Assembly: GCF_030814715.1 (NCBI RefSeq)
Contig: NZ_JAUSVO010000003.1
Span: forward strand, 558,001 to 622,000
Direction: 5' to 3'
Source of the DNA: Kaistia dalseonensis
Lineage (GTDB): Bacteria > Pseudomonadota > Alphaproteobacteria > Rhizobiales > Kaistiaceae
Length of the DNA: 64,000 nt
Part shown: piece after piece, positions 29,499 to 38,465 of the stretch
Position numbering within the stretch: position 1 is the first letter of the stretch
Layout of the letters: each line of letters opens with the position of its first letter
Position numbers and translations under genes: made by a program
The notes under the pieces: model-generated
The model's database searches: none
Seen by the model: only the letters and a program-made list of their open reading frames with translations
What the model was told of the DNA's origin: nothing

Positions 29499-30224
29499 TC
29501 ATCGATGGGGCTTTGGCCCGATGTAATCAGTTGCTTCCGCGCCCACAGAGAACAGAAGGTCGATCGTCGAGACGTTAGGCAAAAATTCGCCCCAGAGTTG
29601 CGGGTAGGCGCTATATCCTGAATAGTCCATCCACTCGACTGCGATACCCGCCTTCGCCATGGCGGCCTCATCGAGATAGACACGAGCCGCCGGCCCGGAG
29701 AGGTAGTGGGTTGCGCCTGCTGCCTTGCAGATAGCGATGATACGGTCGGTGCGGTCTGAGTTGCCCCACTCTTCGTCGTCGATATAGCGAGACGTTCGCG
29801 AAAATGACGTCCCGATTTGCAGGAAGGAGCAAAACTCGCGAAGCAGCCGTTCGTTAATGACGGTCAGCCGTTCTTCCCGGCCGACTTCCTCATAGAGGGG
29901 CTCGAGCCATTGCATGATTGACTCGAAATGCGGAGCCTTTCGATATGCATGGCGGAAACTCTTCAAATGCGCTCCTGCCCACCGGCCATCCACCACGTTA
30001 ACCCTGTCGATCCGCAGCGCCTCCGCCAACCGCCCCGAACTATGGACGGGGATGATCAGCCAAGCGAGACCCTCACGTGTCTTGATCTGATTACGGTTCC
30101 GCCAGTCCTTATGGGTGTATTGTACGCCATCACCTATTACATATTCGTCGCAACGACTTATAAGATCGAAAAAGCCCCGCCAAGGAATGTAGTTGGATTG
30201 GTTGATACAAATTCTTTTCGTCAT
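29499..30224 (-). CDS. WbqC-like family protein
   Basis: 241 residues matching the WbqC-like family (common in O-antigen and capsule loci; biochemical role not established). Hallmarks are the start CINQSNYIPWRGFFDLISRCDEYVIGD, then THKDWRNRNQIKT near residue 38 and the late THYLSGPAARVYLDEA. No signal or membrane segment. It lies within the glycan island. Its promoter region, 30225-30361, is shared with the divergent small transporter gene. Confidence 0.85.
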   Translation of the reverse strand: MTKRICINQSNYIPWRGFFDLISRCDEYVIGDGVQYTHKDWRNRNQIKTREGLAWLIIPVHSSGRLAEALRIDRVNVVDGRWAGAHLKSFRHAYRKAPHFESIMQWLEPLYEEVGREERLTVINERLLREFCSFLQIGTSFSRTSRYIDDEEWGNSDRTDRIIAICKAAGATHYLSGPAARVYLDEAAMAKAGIAVEWMDYSGYSAYPQLWGEFLPNVSTIDLLFSVGAEATDYIGPKPHR

Positions 30225-30361
30225 TCAGATCCCGTTCTTGACGATGCCCCGCCTATGATATCCCAATCCGCCGCAGGCGACTATCGCTCCGACAGGACTC
30301 ATAGTCGCCATTCGCTCAGCTGAACGCACCTCTATAACGCTACCGCTTATCTGGATGCTGG

Positions 30362-30739
30362 ATGACAAACACCACTGGATACATCTATCTCGCCGCCAAC
30401 CTGTTCTTTTCGCTCTTGGGAACCCTAGCCATGAAGTGGCGAGCGACTTCCCATTCGGCGACGGCGACAGAACATGGGCGCCTCGCCTATCTTGTATCCA
30501 TGCTACTTGATCCCTGGGTCATTCTTTCCCTTGCATCGGCAGCATTGGCCATGATCGCATGGATCTACGCGCTGGAGCGCGTCGAGCTTTCCCGGGCGTT
30601 TGCGTTCACGGCTCTGATCTACGTGTTGATACCGCTATTCTCGTGGCTCTTCCTGAAGGAACATGTGTCGATACAGCAAATAGTCGGAGCACTATTGATC
30701 ATCGGAGGCGTCGTGCTCGCGGAGCTAGGGCGACACTAG
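30362..30739 (+). CDS. EamA/SMR-like small membrane transporter (flippase candidate)
   Basis: 125 residues with four predicted helices (about 5-25, 50-70, 75-95, 102-120), like one EamA repeat and like ArnE/ArnF subunits. Characteristic segments are LFFSLLGTLAMKWRA, IAWIYALERVELSRAFAFTAL and a LFLKEHVSIQQIVGALLIIGG end, the usual drug/metabolite transporter ending. In a glycan locus it may flip a polyprenyl-linked sugar, working as a homodimer, since no partner gene is adjacent. Function inferred from context. Confidence 0.78.
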   Translation: MTNTTGYIYLAANLFFSLLGTLAMKWRATSHSATATEHGRLAYLVSMLLDPWVILSLASAALAMIAWIYALERVELSRAFAFTALIYVLIPLFSWLFLKEHVSIQQIVGALLIIGGVVLAELGRH

Positions 30740-30811
30740 ACCCGGAGGTAAACCACCCGGCTATTATGGGCGCCGAAGTGGCCACCAATGCAGCACCGTG
30801 ATGATTGGGAA

Positions 30812-31960
30812 CTAGGGCAGTGCGATCGCCGACTGACCAACCAGTTCCTCGATCATCCTGAGCACGATATCAACCTCCTCGTCGCTCAGACGCGCGTGCA
30901 TTGGCAGCCGAATAAGCCGATCGAACGTGTCGTCTGTGATCGACATGCTGCCCCGCGTGATACCAAAGCGACGGCCTGCAGGTGCACTGTGCAGCGGAAC
31001 GTAGTGACTGACAGCACCAACATCTGCAACGCTGAACACCTTCAGCCAACGTTCCTTGGTCTGTCTGTCGGGCGCCAGAATGAAGTATATGTGCCCATTC
31101 CCTTCGCAGTCTATTGGCACGCTCGGCCGCATCAGCAAGCCCTGGCGTTCCAACGCAGCTAGCCCGGCGTGATAGCGATCCCAAATCGCCCGCCGGCGTG
31201 ACGTTATTGCTGGCGCCCCTTCCAGCTGCGCATAGAGAAAAGCGGCTGTAATCTCGTTGGGCAAGAATGATGATCCAACGTCAACCCACTCATATTTGCT
31301 GACTACACCGCGCTTGAATTTAAGGCGATCGGTACCCTTTTCCCATATGATCTCCGCTCGATCGATCAATGACTCGTCATTGACTATGAGTGCGCCACCT
31401 TCCCCAGAGATCACGTTCTTTGTCTCATGAAAGCTGAGACAGCCAAGGGTACCAAATGTGCCGAGTGGCCTGCCCTTGTAGCTGGATCCAAAGGCTTGCG
31501 CGGCATCCTCGATGACGGGCAGAGAATACCTGTCGGCAAGCGACAAGATCGAATCCATATTGCAGGCAACACCCGCATAATGAACAACAATAATCGCCTT
31601 GGTCTTCGGCGTAATCGCAGCCTCGATGAGCCGCTCGTCGATATTCAACGTGTCAGGTCGGATATCGACAAAGACCGGCACGGCATTGCGAAGAACGACT
31701 GCGTTGGCCGTGCTGGAGAACGTGAATGACGGCAAAATAACTTCGTCACCCGGACCCACGCCCGTCAGTATCGTAGCCATTTCGAGCGCCGACGTGCATG
31801 ACGTCGTCAGCAAAACGCGCGGAACGCCGAGTGATTTCTGAAGATGATCTTGGCAACGATTGGTAAAAACGCCATTGCCACTGGTCCCGCCGGCCAAAGC
31901 CTCTGCGATCAGATCGCGCTCGGAACCGAGTATAAACGGCTCATTCAAAGAAATAGACAC
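30812..31960 (-). CDS. DegT/DnrJ aminotransferase, RffA/WecE-like
   Basis: PLP aminotransferase, 382 residues, family length. The PLP lysine lies in SFHETKNVISGEGGAL near 180. VIEDAAQAFGSSYKGRPLG carries the cofactor-contacting Asp. WEKGTDRLKFKRGVVSKYEWVDVGSSFLP is nearly diagnostic of dTDP-4-amino-4,6-dideoxygalactose transaminases (RffA/WecE). Likely reaction: dTDP-4-keto-6-deoxyglucose plus glutamate to dTDP-Fuc4N. The ketosugar could come from rfbA/rfbB 10-14 kb away. No adjacent N-acyltransferase gene is seen. Confidence 0.87.
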   Translation of the reverse strand: MSISLNEPFILGSERDLIAEALAGGTSGNGVFTNRCQDHLQKSLGVPRVLLTTSCTSALEMATILTGVGPGDEVILPSFTFSSTANAVVLRNAVPVFVDIRPDTLNIDERLIEAAITPKTKAIIVVHYAGVACNMDSILSLADRYSLPVIEDAAQAFGSSYKGRPLGTFGTLGCLSFHETKNVISGEGGALIVNDESLIDRAEIIWEKGTDRLKFKRGVVSKYEWVDVGSSFLPNEITAAFLYAQLEGAPAITSRRRAIWDRYHAGLAALERQGLLMRPSVPIDCEGNGHIYFILAPDRQTKERWLKVFSVADVGAVSHYVPLHSAPAGRRFGITRGSMSITDDTFDRLIRLPMHARLSDEEVDIVLRMIEELVGQSAIALP

Positions 31961-32289
31961 GATTATCGTTCCATAGACTTAGTTCCACATCGTGCTGGCT
32001 CTGGCCATCACGATGTGGATGGGCGCGTCGCAACAAGCCGAGCAGTAAGGTCTCAAATGGGTGCAGCCGTCAATCATCTGCACGCCGGATCTGCAACCCG
32101 ATAGCGGCAGATGTACCAGACGAATCCGCCGCCAGTTTGTGGTGACGGGCCTGTGCGATACCAGTCGAATTGTTGAGCACAAGGATATCAGGCTCGGAAG
32201 GCGTCAACGAGCAGCGATTGATGCGGCAGAACAATGCGGACACGCGCGCAACTGTCGACGGAAAAATGGACTCCGTCAGGACCTGTTGG
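31961..32289. other. Intergenic stretch, no gene recognised
   Basis: About 330 bases upstream of the aminotransferase. A 67-codon - strand frame (31979-32182) contains a cysteine-rich stretch but no known motif, and its third-position composition is not gene-like. The aminotransferase promoter should lie here but no clear -35/-10 was found. Confidence 0.4.
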
Positions 32290-33402
32290 TCAGCGCACCA
32301 TCCCCTGCATCCGCCGGGCGACGAAGTGGGCGACAGAGGGGCCGACGAGGACGATCACGAAGAATCGGACCGTCTGGAGGGCCATGACGAAGCCGATATC
32401 GACCGGCGTTGCCGCCGCGATGATGGCGACCGAATCCATGCCGCCGGGGCTCGTTGCGAGATAGGCTGTCAGCGGATCGACGCCGAGCAGGCGGACGAGC
32501 ACGAACGCCATGCAGCCGCAAAAGGCGATCAGAAGCAGGATCGAGGCGACAATGTGCGGCAGGACACGTGCCGCATGATGCAGGACGGCGCTCGTGAAGC
32601 CGAGCCCGATGCGCCAGCCGATCAGCGCATAGCTTGCCGAGAGCACCCATTCCGGCAGGGTGATGGTGATCCAGCCGCCTGAATTCAACACCGCCCCTGC
32701 CACCATCGGCACCAGCATCGCGCCGGAGGGAATGCGCGAATAATAGCCGACGACCGTCCCGATTCCGGCCACGGCCATCGTCTCGATCAGCGGCAGCCAA
32801 TCGAGCGGGGGAAACCAGATCACCACCGGACGCGGCACGCCGCTCGTATCGACCCAGATGCTGGCGATCAGCGAGGCCGCCGTCGCAACCATGACGACGC
32901 GCATATATTGCATCAGCGCCACGAGCCGCGCATCCGCGCCGAACGCCTCCGCCATCAACACCATGGCCGAGGCGGCGCCGGGCGAGGTGCCCCAGACAGC
33001 CGTCGTGCCGGGCAGGAGGCGGCGGCGGCTCATCGCCCAGCCCAGCGCGCTGCTGGCAACGATCGTTGCGATCACGATGCCGAGGAAGAGCGGCCAGTCC
33101 GACAGAAAGGCCGCGACGGTACGCGGCGTGATCGACTGCGCAATCAGCATGGAGACGACCGCCTGGGCACCGAAGGCAAGTCCTCGTGGAACGCGGATGG
33201 TCGCCCCACTGACGCCGAGTGCGATCGCGGCGATCATCGGGCCGAGCAGCAGGGCAGCCGGCACGCCGCTCGTAAGCAGAATGGCGCCGAGCGCGAGCGA
33301 CAGCCCGATCAGCAGCGGCCATTGTCCGGCAGGCGACATCAGCCCGACATTGAACGAACGGAAAGACGGCAGATGCATCGCCTCGAGGTCCAGAAAGGGC
33401 AT
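32290..33402 (-). CDS. AbrB-family (PF05145-type) membrane protein
   Basis: 370 residues with about ten hydrophobic helices in two repeats. Each repeat ends in a similar sequence, such as GTSPGAASAMVLMAEAFGAD near residue 140 and TSPGGMDSVAIIAAATPVDIGFVMALQ near 325. The family is often labelled AbrB or ammonia monooxygenase. It is a membrane protein of unclear role and is not the DNA-binding AbrB. Single gene, divergent from the LysE-like exporter, with 33403-33633 as the shared control region. Confidence 0.82.
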   Translation of the reverse strand: MPFLDLEAMHLPSFRSFNVGLMSPAGQWPLLIGLSLALGAILLTSGVPAALLLGPMIAAIALGVSGATIRVPRGLAFGAQAVVSMLIAQSITPRTVAAFLSDWPLFLGIVIATIVASSALGWAMSRRRLLPGTTAVWGTSPGAASAMVLMAEAFGADARLVALMQYMRVVMVATAASLIASIWVDTSGVPRPVVIWFPPLDWLPLIETMAVAGIGTVVGYYSRIPSGAMLVPMVAGAVLNSGGWITITLPEWVLSASYALIGWRIGLGFTSAVLHHAARVLPHIVASILLLIAFCGCMAFVLVRLLGVDPLTAYLATSPGGMDSVAIIAAATPVDIGFVMALQTVRFFVIVLVGPSVAHFVARRMQGMVR

Positions 33403-33633
33403 GTCGGATCACGGCCTTGCCAAGGACGCCGTGCCCGCGACATGGCGGGACCAGATGGCAGCAGCATGACAGAAGGCCAGAAACAACGTCGACTTCAGGA
33501 TAGCAGGAAGGACGGCAGCCAAACGAGCGCGCTTGCAACGTGCGGCCAGCAGGTGAACCCTTGGAACGCTTTTGCTGTCTCCGTGTCAGGGCGTCATGCT
33601 ATAGCCCCGGACGCTGAACCGGAGCCGACCCTC

Positions 33634-34275
33634 ATGCTCGCCTTTGTGCCCGAGACGTCCATATTGCTGGCCTATATGGCGGCGGTCATCGCGCTGACCT
33701 TGACGCCGGGGCCAGATATGACGCTGTTCGTCGGCAAGGCGATCGGGCAATCGCGGCTTGCGGGCCTGGCCGCGTTCTGTGGCACCTCGACCGGGCTGAT
33801 CATCCACACGGTGCTGGTGGCGGTGGGCCTCTCGGCGCTGCTGGCAGCATCGGCCACCGCATTCCTGATCCTGAAGATCGTCGGCGCCTTCTATCTGGTC
33901 TATCTCGCGGCCCAGGCGCTTCGCCACGGATCCGCGCTCTCGGTCGGCGGCAAGCAGGCGGCCGATCCGATCGGCAAGGTCTATCTGAAGGGGCTTGCGA
34001 TCAACCTGCTGAACCCGAAGGTGATCATCTTCTTCCTGACGTTCCTGCCGCAATTCGTCTCGCCGGCCGATCCGCATGCTGCCGGAAAGCTCATGTTCCT
34101 CGGCGTCTTCTTCGTGATCGTGGCGACCCCGATCAGCCTCGTCATGATCTGGTTCGCGGGCTCGATCGCGCATTTCCTGAAAGGCTCGCCGCGAGCGACC
34201 CGCGCGGTCGACTGGCTCTTCGCCAGCGTGATGGGCGCATTCGCCGTGCGCCTTATTCTGGCACACGGGAAATAG
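33634..34275 (+). CDS. LysE/RhtB-family amino-acid exporter
   Basis: 213 residues, six predicted helices. The start ATG at 33634 is preceded by GGAGCC, whereas the much longer open frame from 32908 is antisense to another gene. Family signature: ALTLTPGPDMTLFVGKAIGQSRLAGL near residues 20-46 and KGLAINLLNPKVIIFFLTFLPQF near 118-141. Exports amino acids or homoserine-lactone-like compounds; substrate unknown. It overlaps the convergent small membrane gene by 23 nt. Confidence 0.9.
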   Translation: MLAFVPETSILLAYMAAVIALTLTPGPDMTLFVGKAIGQSRLAGLAAFCGTSTGLIIHTVLVAVGLSALLAASATAFLILKIVGAFYLVYLAAQALRHGSALSVGGKQAADPIGKVYLKGLAINLLNPKVIIFFLTFLPQFVSPADPHAAGKLMFLGVFFVIVATPISLVMIWFAGSIAHFLKGSPRATRAVDWLFASVMGAFAVRLILAHGK

Positions 34276-34678
34276 CGCCCCGGAGCGATCCGGCGCCACG
34301 ACCGGCGATCAGCCAATAAGCGAAACCGGCGGCAAAGCCTGCCGCCAGCGGCGGAAGCAGCGCATAGTTGCCGGGAAATCCGAAGAGGTGCAGGCCGAGC
34401 CCGAGGGCGCCACCGAAGAGCATCCAGAGGATCAGCGAACGGATCGCCAACACTTCCGAAAGAAAGATCGCGGCCAGAAACGGCAGCGGCGCGTAGCGCG
34501 CGATATTGGCGAGCAGGATCACCACCGGCCCCATGATGACCGGCACGGCATTCTCCGGCCCGCCCCAGAGGTCGGTACCACCGAACCCGAAGGCGGCAAG
34601 ATAGACGACCACTGCCGTCACGATCGCGGCGATAAGCCCGATCGGGATCAGGAACACGATCCGCAGAAAAGCGGCCAT
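34253..34678 (-). CDS. Small conserved membrane protein, function unknown
   Basis: 141 residues from the ATG at 34678, four predicted helices (about 6-30, 47-66, 78-96, 105-125) and an arginine-rich tail. No family recognised. It begins 5 nt after the rlmN stop on the same strand, so the two are probably co-transcribed. The longer open frame that runs back into rlmN is out of phase with that gene and not supported. Confidence 0.7.
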   Translation of the reverse strand: MAAFLRIVFLIPIGLIAAIVTAVVVYLAAFGFGGTDLWGGPENAVPVIMGPVVILLANIARYAPLPFLAAIFLSEVLAIRSLILWMLFGGALGLGLHLFGFPGNYALLPPLAAGFAAGFAYWLIAGRGAGSLRGAISRVPE

Positions 34679-34683
34679 GCGAC

Positions 34684-35880
34684 TCAGTCCGCCGTGTCCG
34701 GGAACATGGAGGTGAGCGCCATGCGCTCGCGTACGCGCATCCGCTCGCTCTCGCTCTTCAGCTGGCCGCAGGCGGCGAGGATATCGCGGCCGCGCGGCGT
34801 ACGGATCGGCGAGGCATAGCCGGCGCGGTTGACGATGTCGGCGAAGGTCTCGATCGTCTCCCAGTCCGAGCACTGATAGTTGGTGCCGGGCCAGGGATTG
34901 AACGGGATCAGGTTGATCTTGGCCGGAATGCCGCGCAGCAGGCGAACCAGTTCGCGCGCATCGGCGGGGCTGTCATTGACGTCTTTCAGCATCACATATT
35001 CGAAGGTGATGCGGCGCGCATTCGAGAGCCCCGGATAATTGCGGCAGGCCTCGAGCAGTTCGGCGATCGGGTGCTTCTTGTTGAGCGGCACCAGCATGTC
35101 GCGCAGATCATCGCGAACAGCATGCAGCGAGATCGCCAGCATGGAGCCGATCTCGGCGCCGGCGCGCGGAATCATAGGAACCACGCCCGACGTCGAGAGC
35201 GTGATGCGGCGCTTGGAGAGCGAGAGACCTTCGCCATCCGAAGCAATGAGCAGCGCATCCTTCACGTTCTCGAAATTATAGAGCGGCTCGCCCATGCCCA
35301 TCATGACGACATTGGAGACGAGCCGGCCCTCGGACGGAACGGCAGCCCCGACCGGGGTCGACTTGTCGGGGAAATCGCCCAGCCGATCGCGCGCGAGCAG
35401 GACCTGGCCGACGATCTCTTCCGCCGTCAGGTTGCGCACCATCTTCTGCGTGCCGGTATGACAGAAGGAGCATGTCAGCGTGCAGCCGACCTGGCTCGAT
35501 ACGCAGAGCGTGCCGCGGCCGACTTCCGGAATATAGACGGTCTCGATTTCGACCGGACGACCCGCGCCCCGCGCGGGAAAGCGCAATAGCCATTTGCGCG
35601 TACCGTCCTCGGAGACCTGTTCGGTCACAATCTCCGGCCGCTTCAGCGTGAACGCATCGGAAAGCGTGGTGCGCATATCCTTCGAGACATTGAGCATGTC
35701 CGAAAAATCGGTCACGCCGCGGGCATAGATCCAGTTCCAGATCTGCGCCGTGCGCATGCGAATATGCTTGCGATCGATGCCGATGCCGGCGAGTTGCTCG
35801 CCAATGCCTTCGCGCGAGAGACCGACGAGCGAAGGCTTTTCTTTGGTCGCGGCCGGAGCCACGGCAAGGGGTGCTGCCAT
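34684..35880 (-). CDS. rlmN: 23S rRNA (adenine2503-C2)/tRNA methyltransferase
   Basis: Radical-SAM enzyme methylating C2 of A2503 in 23S rRNA (and tRNA A37). 398 residues, typical length. The radical-SAM cluster is CTLTCSFC (CxxxCxxC) near 132. The two methyl-carrier and catalytic cysteines are in [11 protein letters not shown] and near the C-terminus in [10 protein letters not shown]. Also present are [12 protein letters not shown] and [17 protein letters not shown]. An inverted repeat lies about 46 nt upstream of the start. Confidence 0.96.
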   Translation of the reverse strand: MAAPLAVAPAATKEKPSLVGLSREGIGEQLAGIGIDRKHIRMRTAQIWNWIYARGVTDFSDMLNVSKDMRTTLSDAFTLKRPEIVTEQVSEDGTRKWLLRFPARGAGRPVEIETVYIPEVGRGTLCVSSQVGCTLTCSFCHTGTQKMVRNLTAEEIVGQVLLARDRLGDFPDKSTPVGAAVPSEGRLVSNVVMMGMGEPLYNFENVKDALLIASDGEGLSLSKRRITLSTSGVVPMIPRAGAEIGSMLAISLHAVRDDLRDMLVPLNKKHPIAELLEACRNYPGLSNARRITFEYVMLKDVNDSPADARELVRLLRGIPAKINLIPFNPWPGTNYQCSDWETIETFADIVNRAGYASPIRTPRGRDILAACGQLKSESERMRVRERMALTSMFPDTAD

Positions 35881-35925
35881 TCTTGAAATCCAACAGAGCG
35901 GCGACGCGCAAAGGCGCGATCAGAA

Positions 35926-35946
35926 CCGACCAGACATGTTGGTCGG
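35926..35946 (-). promoter_or_regulatory. Inverted repeat upstream of rlmN
   Basis: CCGACCA and TGGTCGG separated by 7 nt, a perfect 7-7-7 repeat. It could be a repressor site of the TetR style or a 5'-leader hairpin. No regulator gene is adjacent. Confidence 0.4.
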
Positions 35947-36090
35947 CTCATAGCACAAAGATCGGCTGAAATCAGGCGAAATAGAACGGCCCGCCCCGCG
36001 CGGGCCGCATGAGGCAACCAACCGTGGCGCATGCCAGCGCCTCGACCCCGCACCGGAGTGCGGTTCGGGATCGCCGGCACGATGGGCCAA

Positions 36091-36591
36091 TCAGGCGACG
36101 ACCTCGCCGTCATAGGCCGCCTGCAGGCCCGCCACGTCGAGCTTGATCATTTCCATCATCGCCTTCATGACGCGCTCGGCCTTGACCTTGTCGGGGTCAC
36201 CGAGCAAGCGAGGCAGCGCGGACGGGACGACCTGCCAGGAAACGCCGAAGCGGTCGGTGATCCAGCCGCATTGAACCTCGGAACCGCCGCCGGCCAGTAT
36301 CCTGTCCCAGACCTGATCGACCTCGGCCTGATCGGCACAGTCGATCGAGAACGAGATCGCCTGGTTGAACGCGATCCGCGTACCGGCGTTCAGCGCCAGG
36401 AAGGTCTGGCCGCCAAGCGTGAAATCGACCACGAGGACCGTGCCGTCCTTGCCGGCCGGCGTATCGCCGACATTCTTCTGGACGTGATCGATGTGGGAAC
36501 CGGGAAGCAGCGAAACATAGAAGCTGGCCGCCTCCTCGGCCTCGGTGGCGAACCAGAGGCAGGGCGAGATCTTGGACTTGATGCTGGGCAT
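36091..36591 (-). CDS. VOC-superfamily (PhnB-like) protein
   Basis: 166 residues, a single vicinal-oxygen-chelate unit. Typical PhnB/3-demethylubiquinone-methyltransferase-like pattern: ISPCLWFATEAEEAASFYVSLLP at the start, VDFTLGGQTFLALNAG, and VQCGWITDRFGVSWQVVPSAL near 105. Such proteins often lack known enzymatic activity. It lies 62 nt downstream of another VOC gene on the same strand. Confidence 0.85.
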   Translation of the reverse strand: MPSIKSKISPCLWFATEAEEAASFYVSLLPGSHIDHVQKNVGDTPAGKDGTVLVVDFTLGGQTFLALNAGTRIAFNQAISFSIDCADQAEVDQVWDRILAGGGSEVQCGWITDRFGVSWQVVPSALPRLLGDPDKVKAERVMKAMMEMIKLDVAGLQAAYDGEVVA

Positions 36592-36653
36592 GTCGTTTCC
36601 TCCGTATCGACGAGAATGGCGCGGCGTGCTTCAAGCTTGCGCCGGCCGATGGT

Positions 36654-37085
36654 TCAGGCCTCGGCCTTTTCGGGCTGCGATGCCGTCGCGGCGGCGACAT
36701 CCATCCACATCACCTCCCAGATATGGCCATCCAGGTCCTCGAAGCTGCGGCCATACATGAAGCCGAAATCCTGCTTCGGCCCCGGATCCGCGCGACCGCC
36801 TGCCGAGCCGGCCTTGTCCAACGTCAGGTCGACATCGGCGCGACTATCGGCCGAAATGCAGATCAGCACTTCGCTCGTCGCCTTCGCATCGGCGATGGCC
36901 TTTGGCGTGAACTGGCTGAACTTCTCATGCGTGAGCAGCATGACGTAGATCGTCTCGGAGAGGACCATGCAGGATGCGGTCGCATCGCTGAATTGCGGGT
37001 TCTTCTGCGCGCCGACCGCCTCATAGAAGGCCGTCGCCCGTGTCAGATCGGCAACCGGCAGATTGATGAAAACCAGCTTGGACAT
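36654..37085 (-). CDS. VOC-family (glyoxalase-like) protein
   Basis: 143 residues from the ATG at 37085, chosen because the family starts KLVFINLPVADLTRATAFYEAVG and AGAGGGAGC lies upstream. The C-terminal FGFMYGRSFEDLDGHIWEVMWMD holds the conserved Glu metal-ligand position. Function unknown. It probably shares a transcript with the next VOC gene. Confidence 0.85.
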   Translation of the reverse strand: MSKLVFINLPVADLTRATAFYEAVGAQKNPQFSDATASCMVLSETIYVMLLTHEKFSQFTPKAIADAKATSEVLICISADSRADVDLTLDKAGSAGGRADPGPKQDFGFMYGRSFEDLDGHIWEVMWMDVAAATASQPEKAEA

Positions 37086-37230
37086 TGAGAGCTCCCTCTG
37101 TTCAACGGCCGAAGGACGAATGGCGAGAAGCCGATCCGACATCGTCCTTCCCATTTCTCCGTTTCGTTACTCGACCTGATCCAACGGCACCGCCCGTTCG
37201 TTTCACGAATAACTGTTGCGGAGCCCTGCC

Positions 37231-37650
37231 ATGATCAATGCCCTCGCCTATGTCGTGACGCTCGTCCTGTTCGCTGCCATCGATACGGTCTGGCTCGGGA
37301 CAATGGCCGCGCGCATCTATCGACCGCTCCTCGGCGATATCCTGCTTACCGGCTTTCGCGCCGCCCCGGCGGTGGTGTTCTATCTCTTCTATGCCGTGGG
37401 CCTGCTGATCTTCGCGGTGCTGCCGGCGCTGAAAGGTGGCAGCGTCGGGACGGCATTGCTCTGGGGCGCGCTGTTCGGCCTCTTTGCCTATGGCACCTAT
37501 GATCTCACCAATTACGCCACACTGCGTAACTGGGGTGCGACGATCACCATGATCGACATGGCCTGGGGCACCTTCCTCAGCGGCACTGCGGCGGCCCTGT
37601 CCTTCCTCGTGACGACATGGCTTGCACGCCTTATCGGGCTCACGACCTAG
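37231..37650 (+). CDS. DUF2177 family membrane protein
   Basis: 139 residues with four hydrophobic helices. Family hallmarks are FAAIDTVWLGTMAARIYRPLLG near residue 14 and GLFAYGTYDLTNYATLRNW near 88. Start ATG at 37231 after GGAG. DUF2177 genes frequently occur near CFA-type and DUF1295 lipid genes, so a membrane-lipid role is plausible. It converges on and overlaps the DUF1295 gene by 4 nt. Confidence 0.88.
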   Translation: MINALAYVVTLVLFAAIDTVWLGTMAARIYRPLLGDILLTGFRAAPAVVFYLFYAVGLLIFAVLPALKGGSVGTALLWGALFGLFAYGTYDLTNYATLRNWGATITMIDMAWGTFLSGTAAALSFLVTTWLARLIGLTT

Positions 37651-38465
37651 CGCTGGCCCCGCTCCCGGGACGGGCGCGGGAAAAAGGCGCTGACGCGGGC
37701 CTGATAGGCACGGAAGGCTTGCGGCCGCGAGCGCAGCATATGCGCCTCCAGCGGCGGGATGCCGGAGACGTGGACCAAGAGCCAGTACATGAAGAGCGGT
37801 CCGCTCAGCGACAGCAGGCCGAAGCCATGGCCGCCCGTCAGATCGATCGTGAACAGCGGATAGGCGCACCAGCCGAGCCATTCGAAGAAATAGTTTGGAT
37901 GCCGCGACCAGCCCCAGAGGCCGACGTCGCAGACGCGACCATGATTGGCCGGATCGCGCTTGAAGGCCTGCAATTGCCGATCCGCCACGCCTTCGCCGAT
38001 AACGGATATTGCGAGCACGATCGCTGCCAGCCAGTCCTGCAGGCGGAAGGCTGGAACGGGATTTTGTGCGGCGAGCAGGACCGAGAGCACCAGGAACGTG
38101 CCGGCTGCGGCCTGTATCATCAGGAAGAGAAACAGGCGGCGCTCGTAATCCGCACCCCAGTCCTGTCGGAACCGGGCATAGCGGGCATCCTCCGGCCCGT
38201 CCGCGACGCGAGCAGCAATGTGGACGCCGAGCCGGATCGCCCAGAGCCCGATCAGCGCCGCGACTACGAGTTGCCGCGTGGTCGGCTCGGCGGCATCCGC
38301 GATCGGAAGAAGCGCCAGCGCAACACCGGCCGCGCCGACCCCAAATGACCAGAACGCGTCCGACCAGCCCGCATTGCCCGTGAAGCGCTGCGCGACCCAG
38401 GCGCCCGTCATCACAAGGGTGAGAAAGATGGCCGCAAGGACAAATCCAATCACCGGCACAGTCAT
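37647..38465 (-). CDS. DUF1295 (steroid 5-alpha-reductase-like) membrane protein
   Basis: 272 residues, about six or seven helices. The C-terminal ICMT/steroid-reductase-like segment reads LWGWSRHPNYFFEWLGWCAYPLF near 180, followed by EAHMLRSRPQAFRAYQARVSAFFPR. A lipid-modifying reductase is the likely class. Its ATG overlaps the upstream hydrolase stop (ATGA), placing it as the last gene of the ECF-sigma operon. Confidence 0.87.
   Translation of the reverse strand: MTVPVIGFVLAAIFLTLVMTGAWVAQRFTGNAGWSDAFWSFGVGAAGVALALLPIADAAEPTTRQLVVAALIGLWAIRLGVHIAARVADGPEDARYARFRQDWGADYERRLFLFLMIQAAAGTFLVLSVLLAAQNPVPAFRLQDWLAAIVLAISVIGEGVADRQLQAFKRDPANHGRVCDVGLWGWSRHPNYFFEWLGWCAYPLFTIDLTGGHGFGLLSLSGPLFMYWLLVHVSGIPPLEAHMLRSRPQAFRAYQARVSAFFPRPSRERGQR

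Noticed and set aside
31979-32182. A cysteine-containing 67-codon frame upstream of the aminotransferase
   Set aside because: No family resemblance, no good start site; more likely chance or old debris.
32290-33402. Reading the AbrB-family label as a DNA-binding transition-state regulator
   Set aside because: The protein is polytopic with duplicated membrane repeats and has no DNA-binding domain.
32908-33633. N-terminal extension of the LysE-like exporter by about 240 codons
   Set aside because: The extension is antisense to the AbrB-family gene; the exporter's first helix and GGAG site fit the ATG at 33634.
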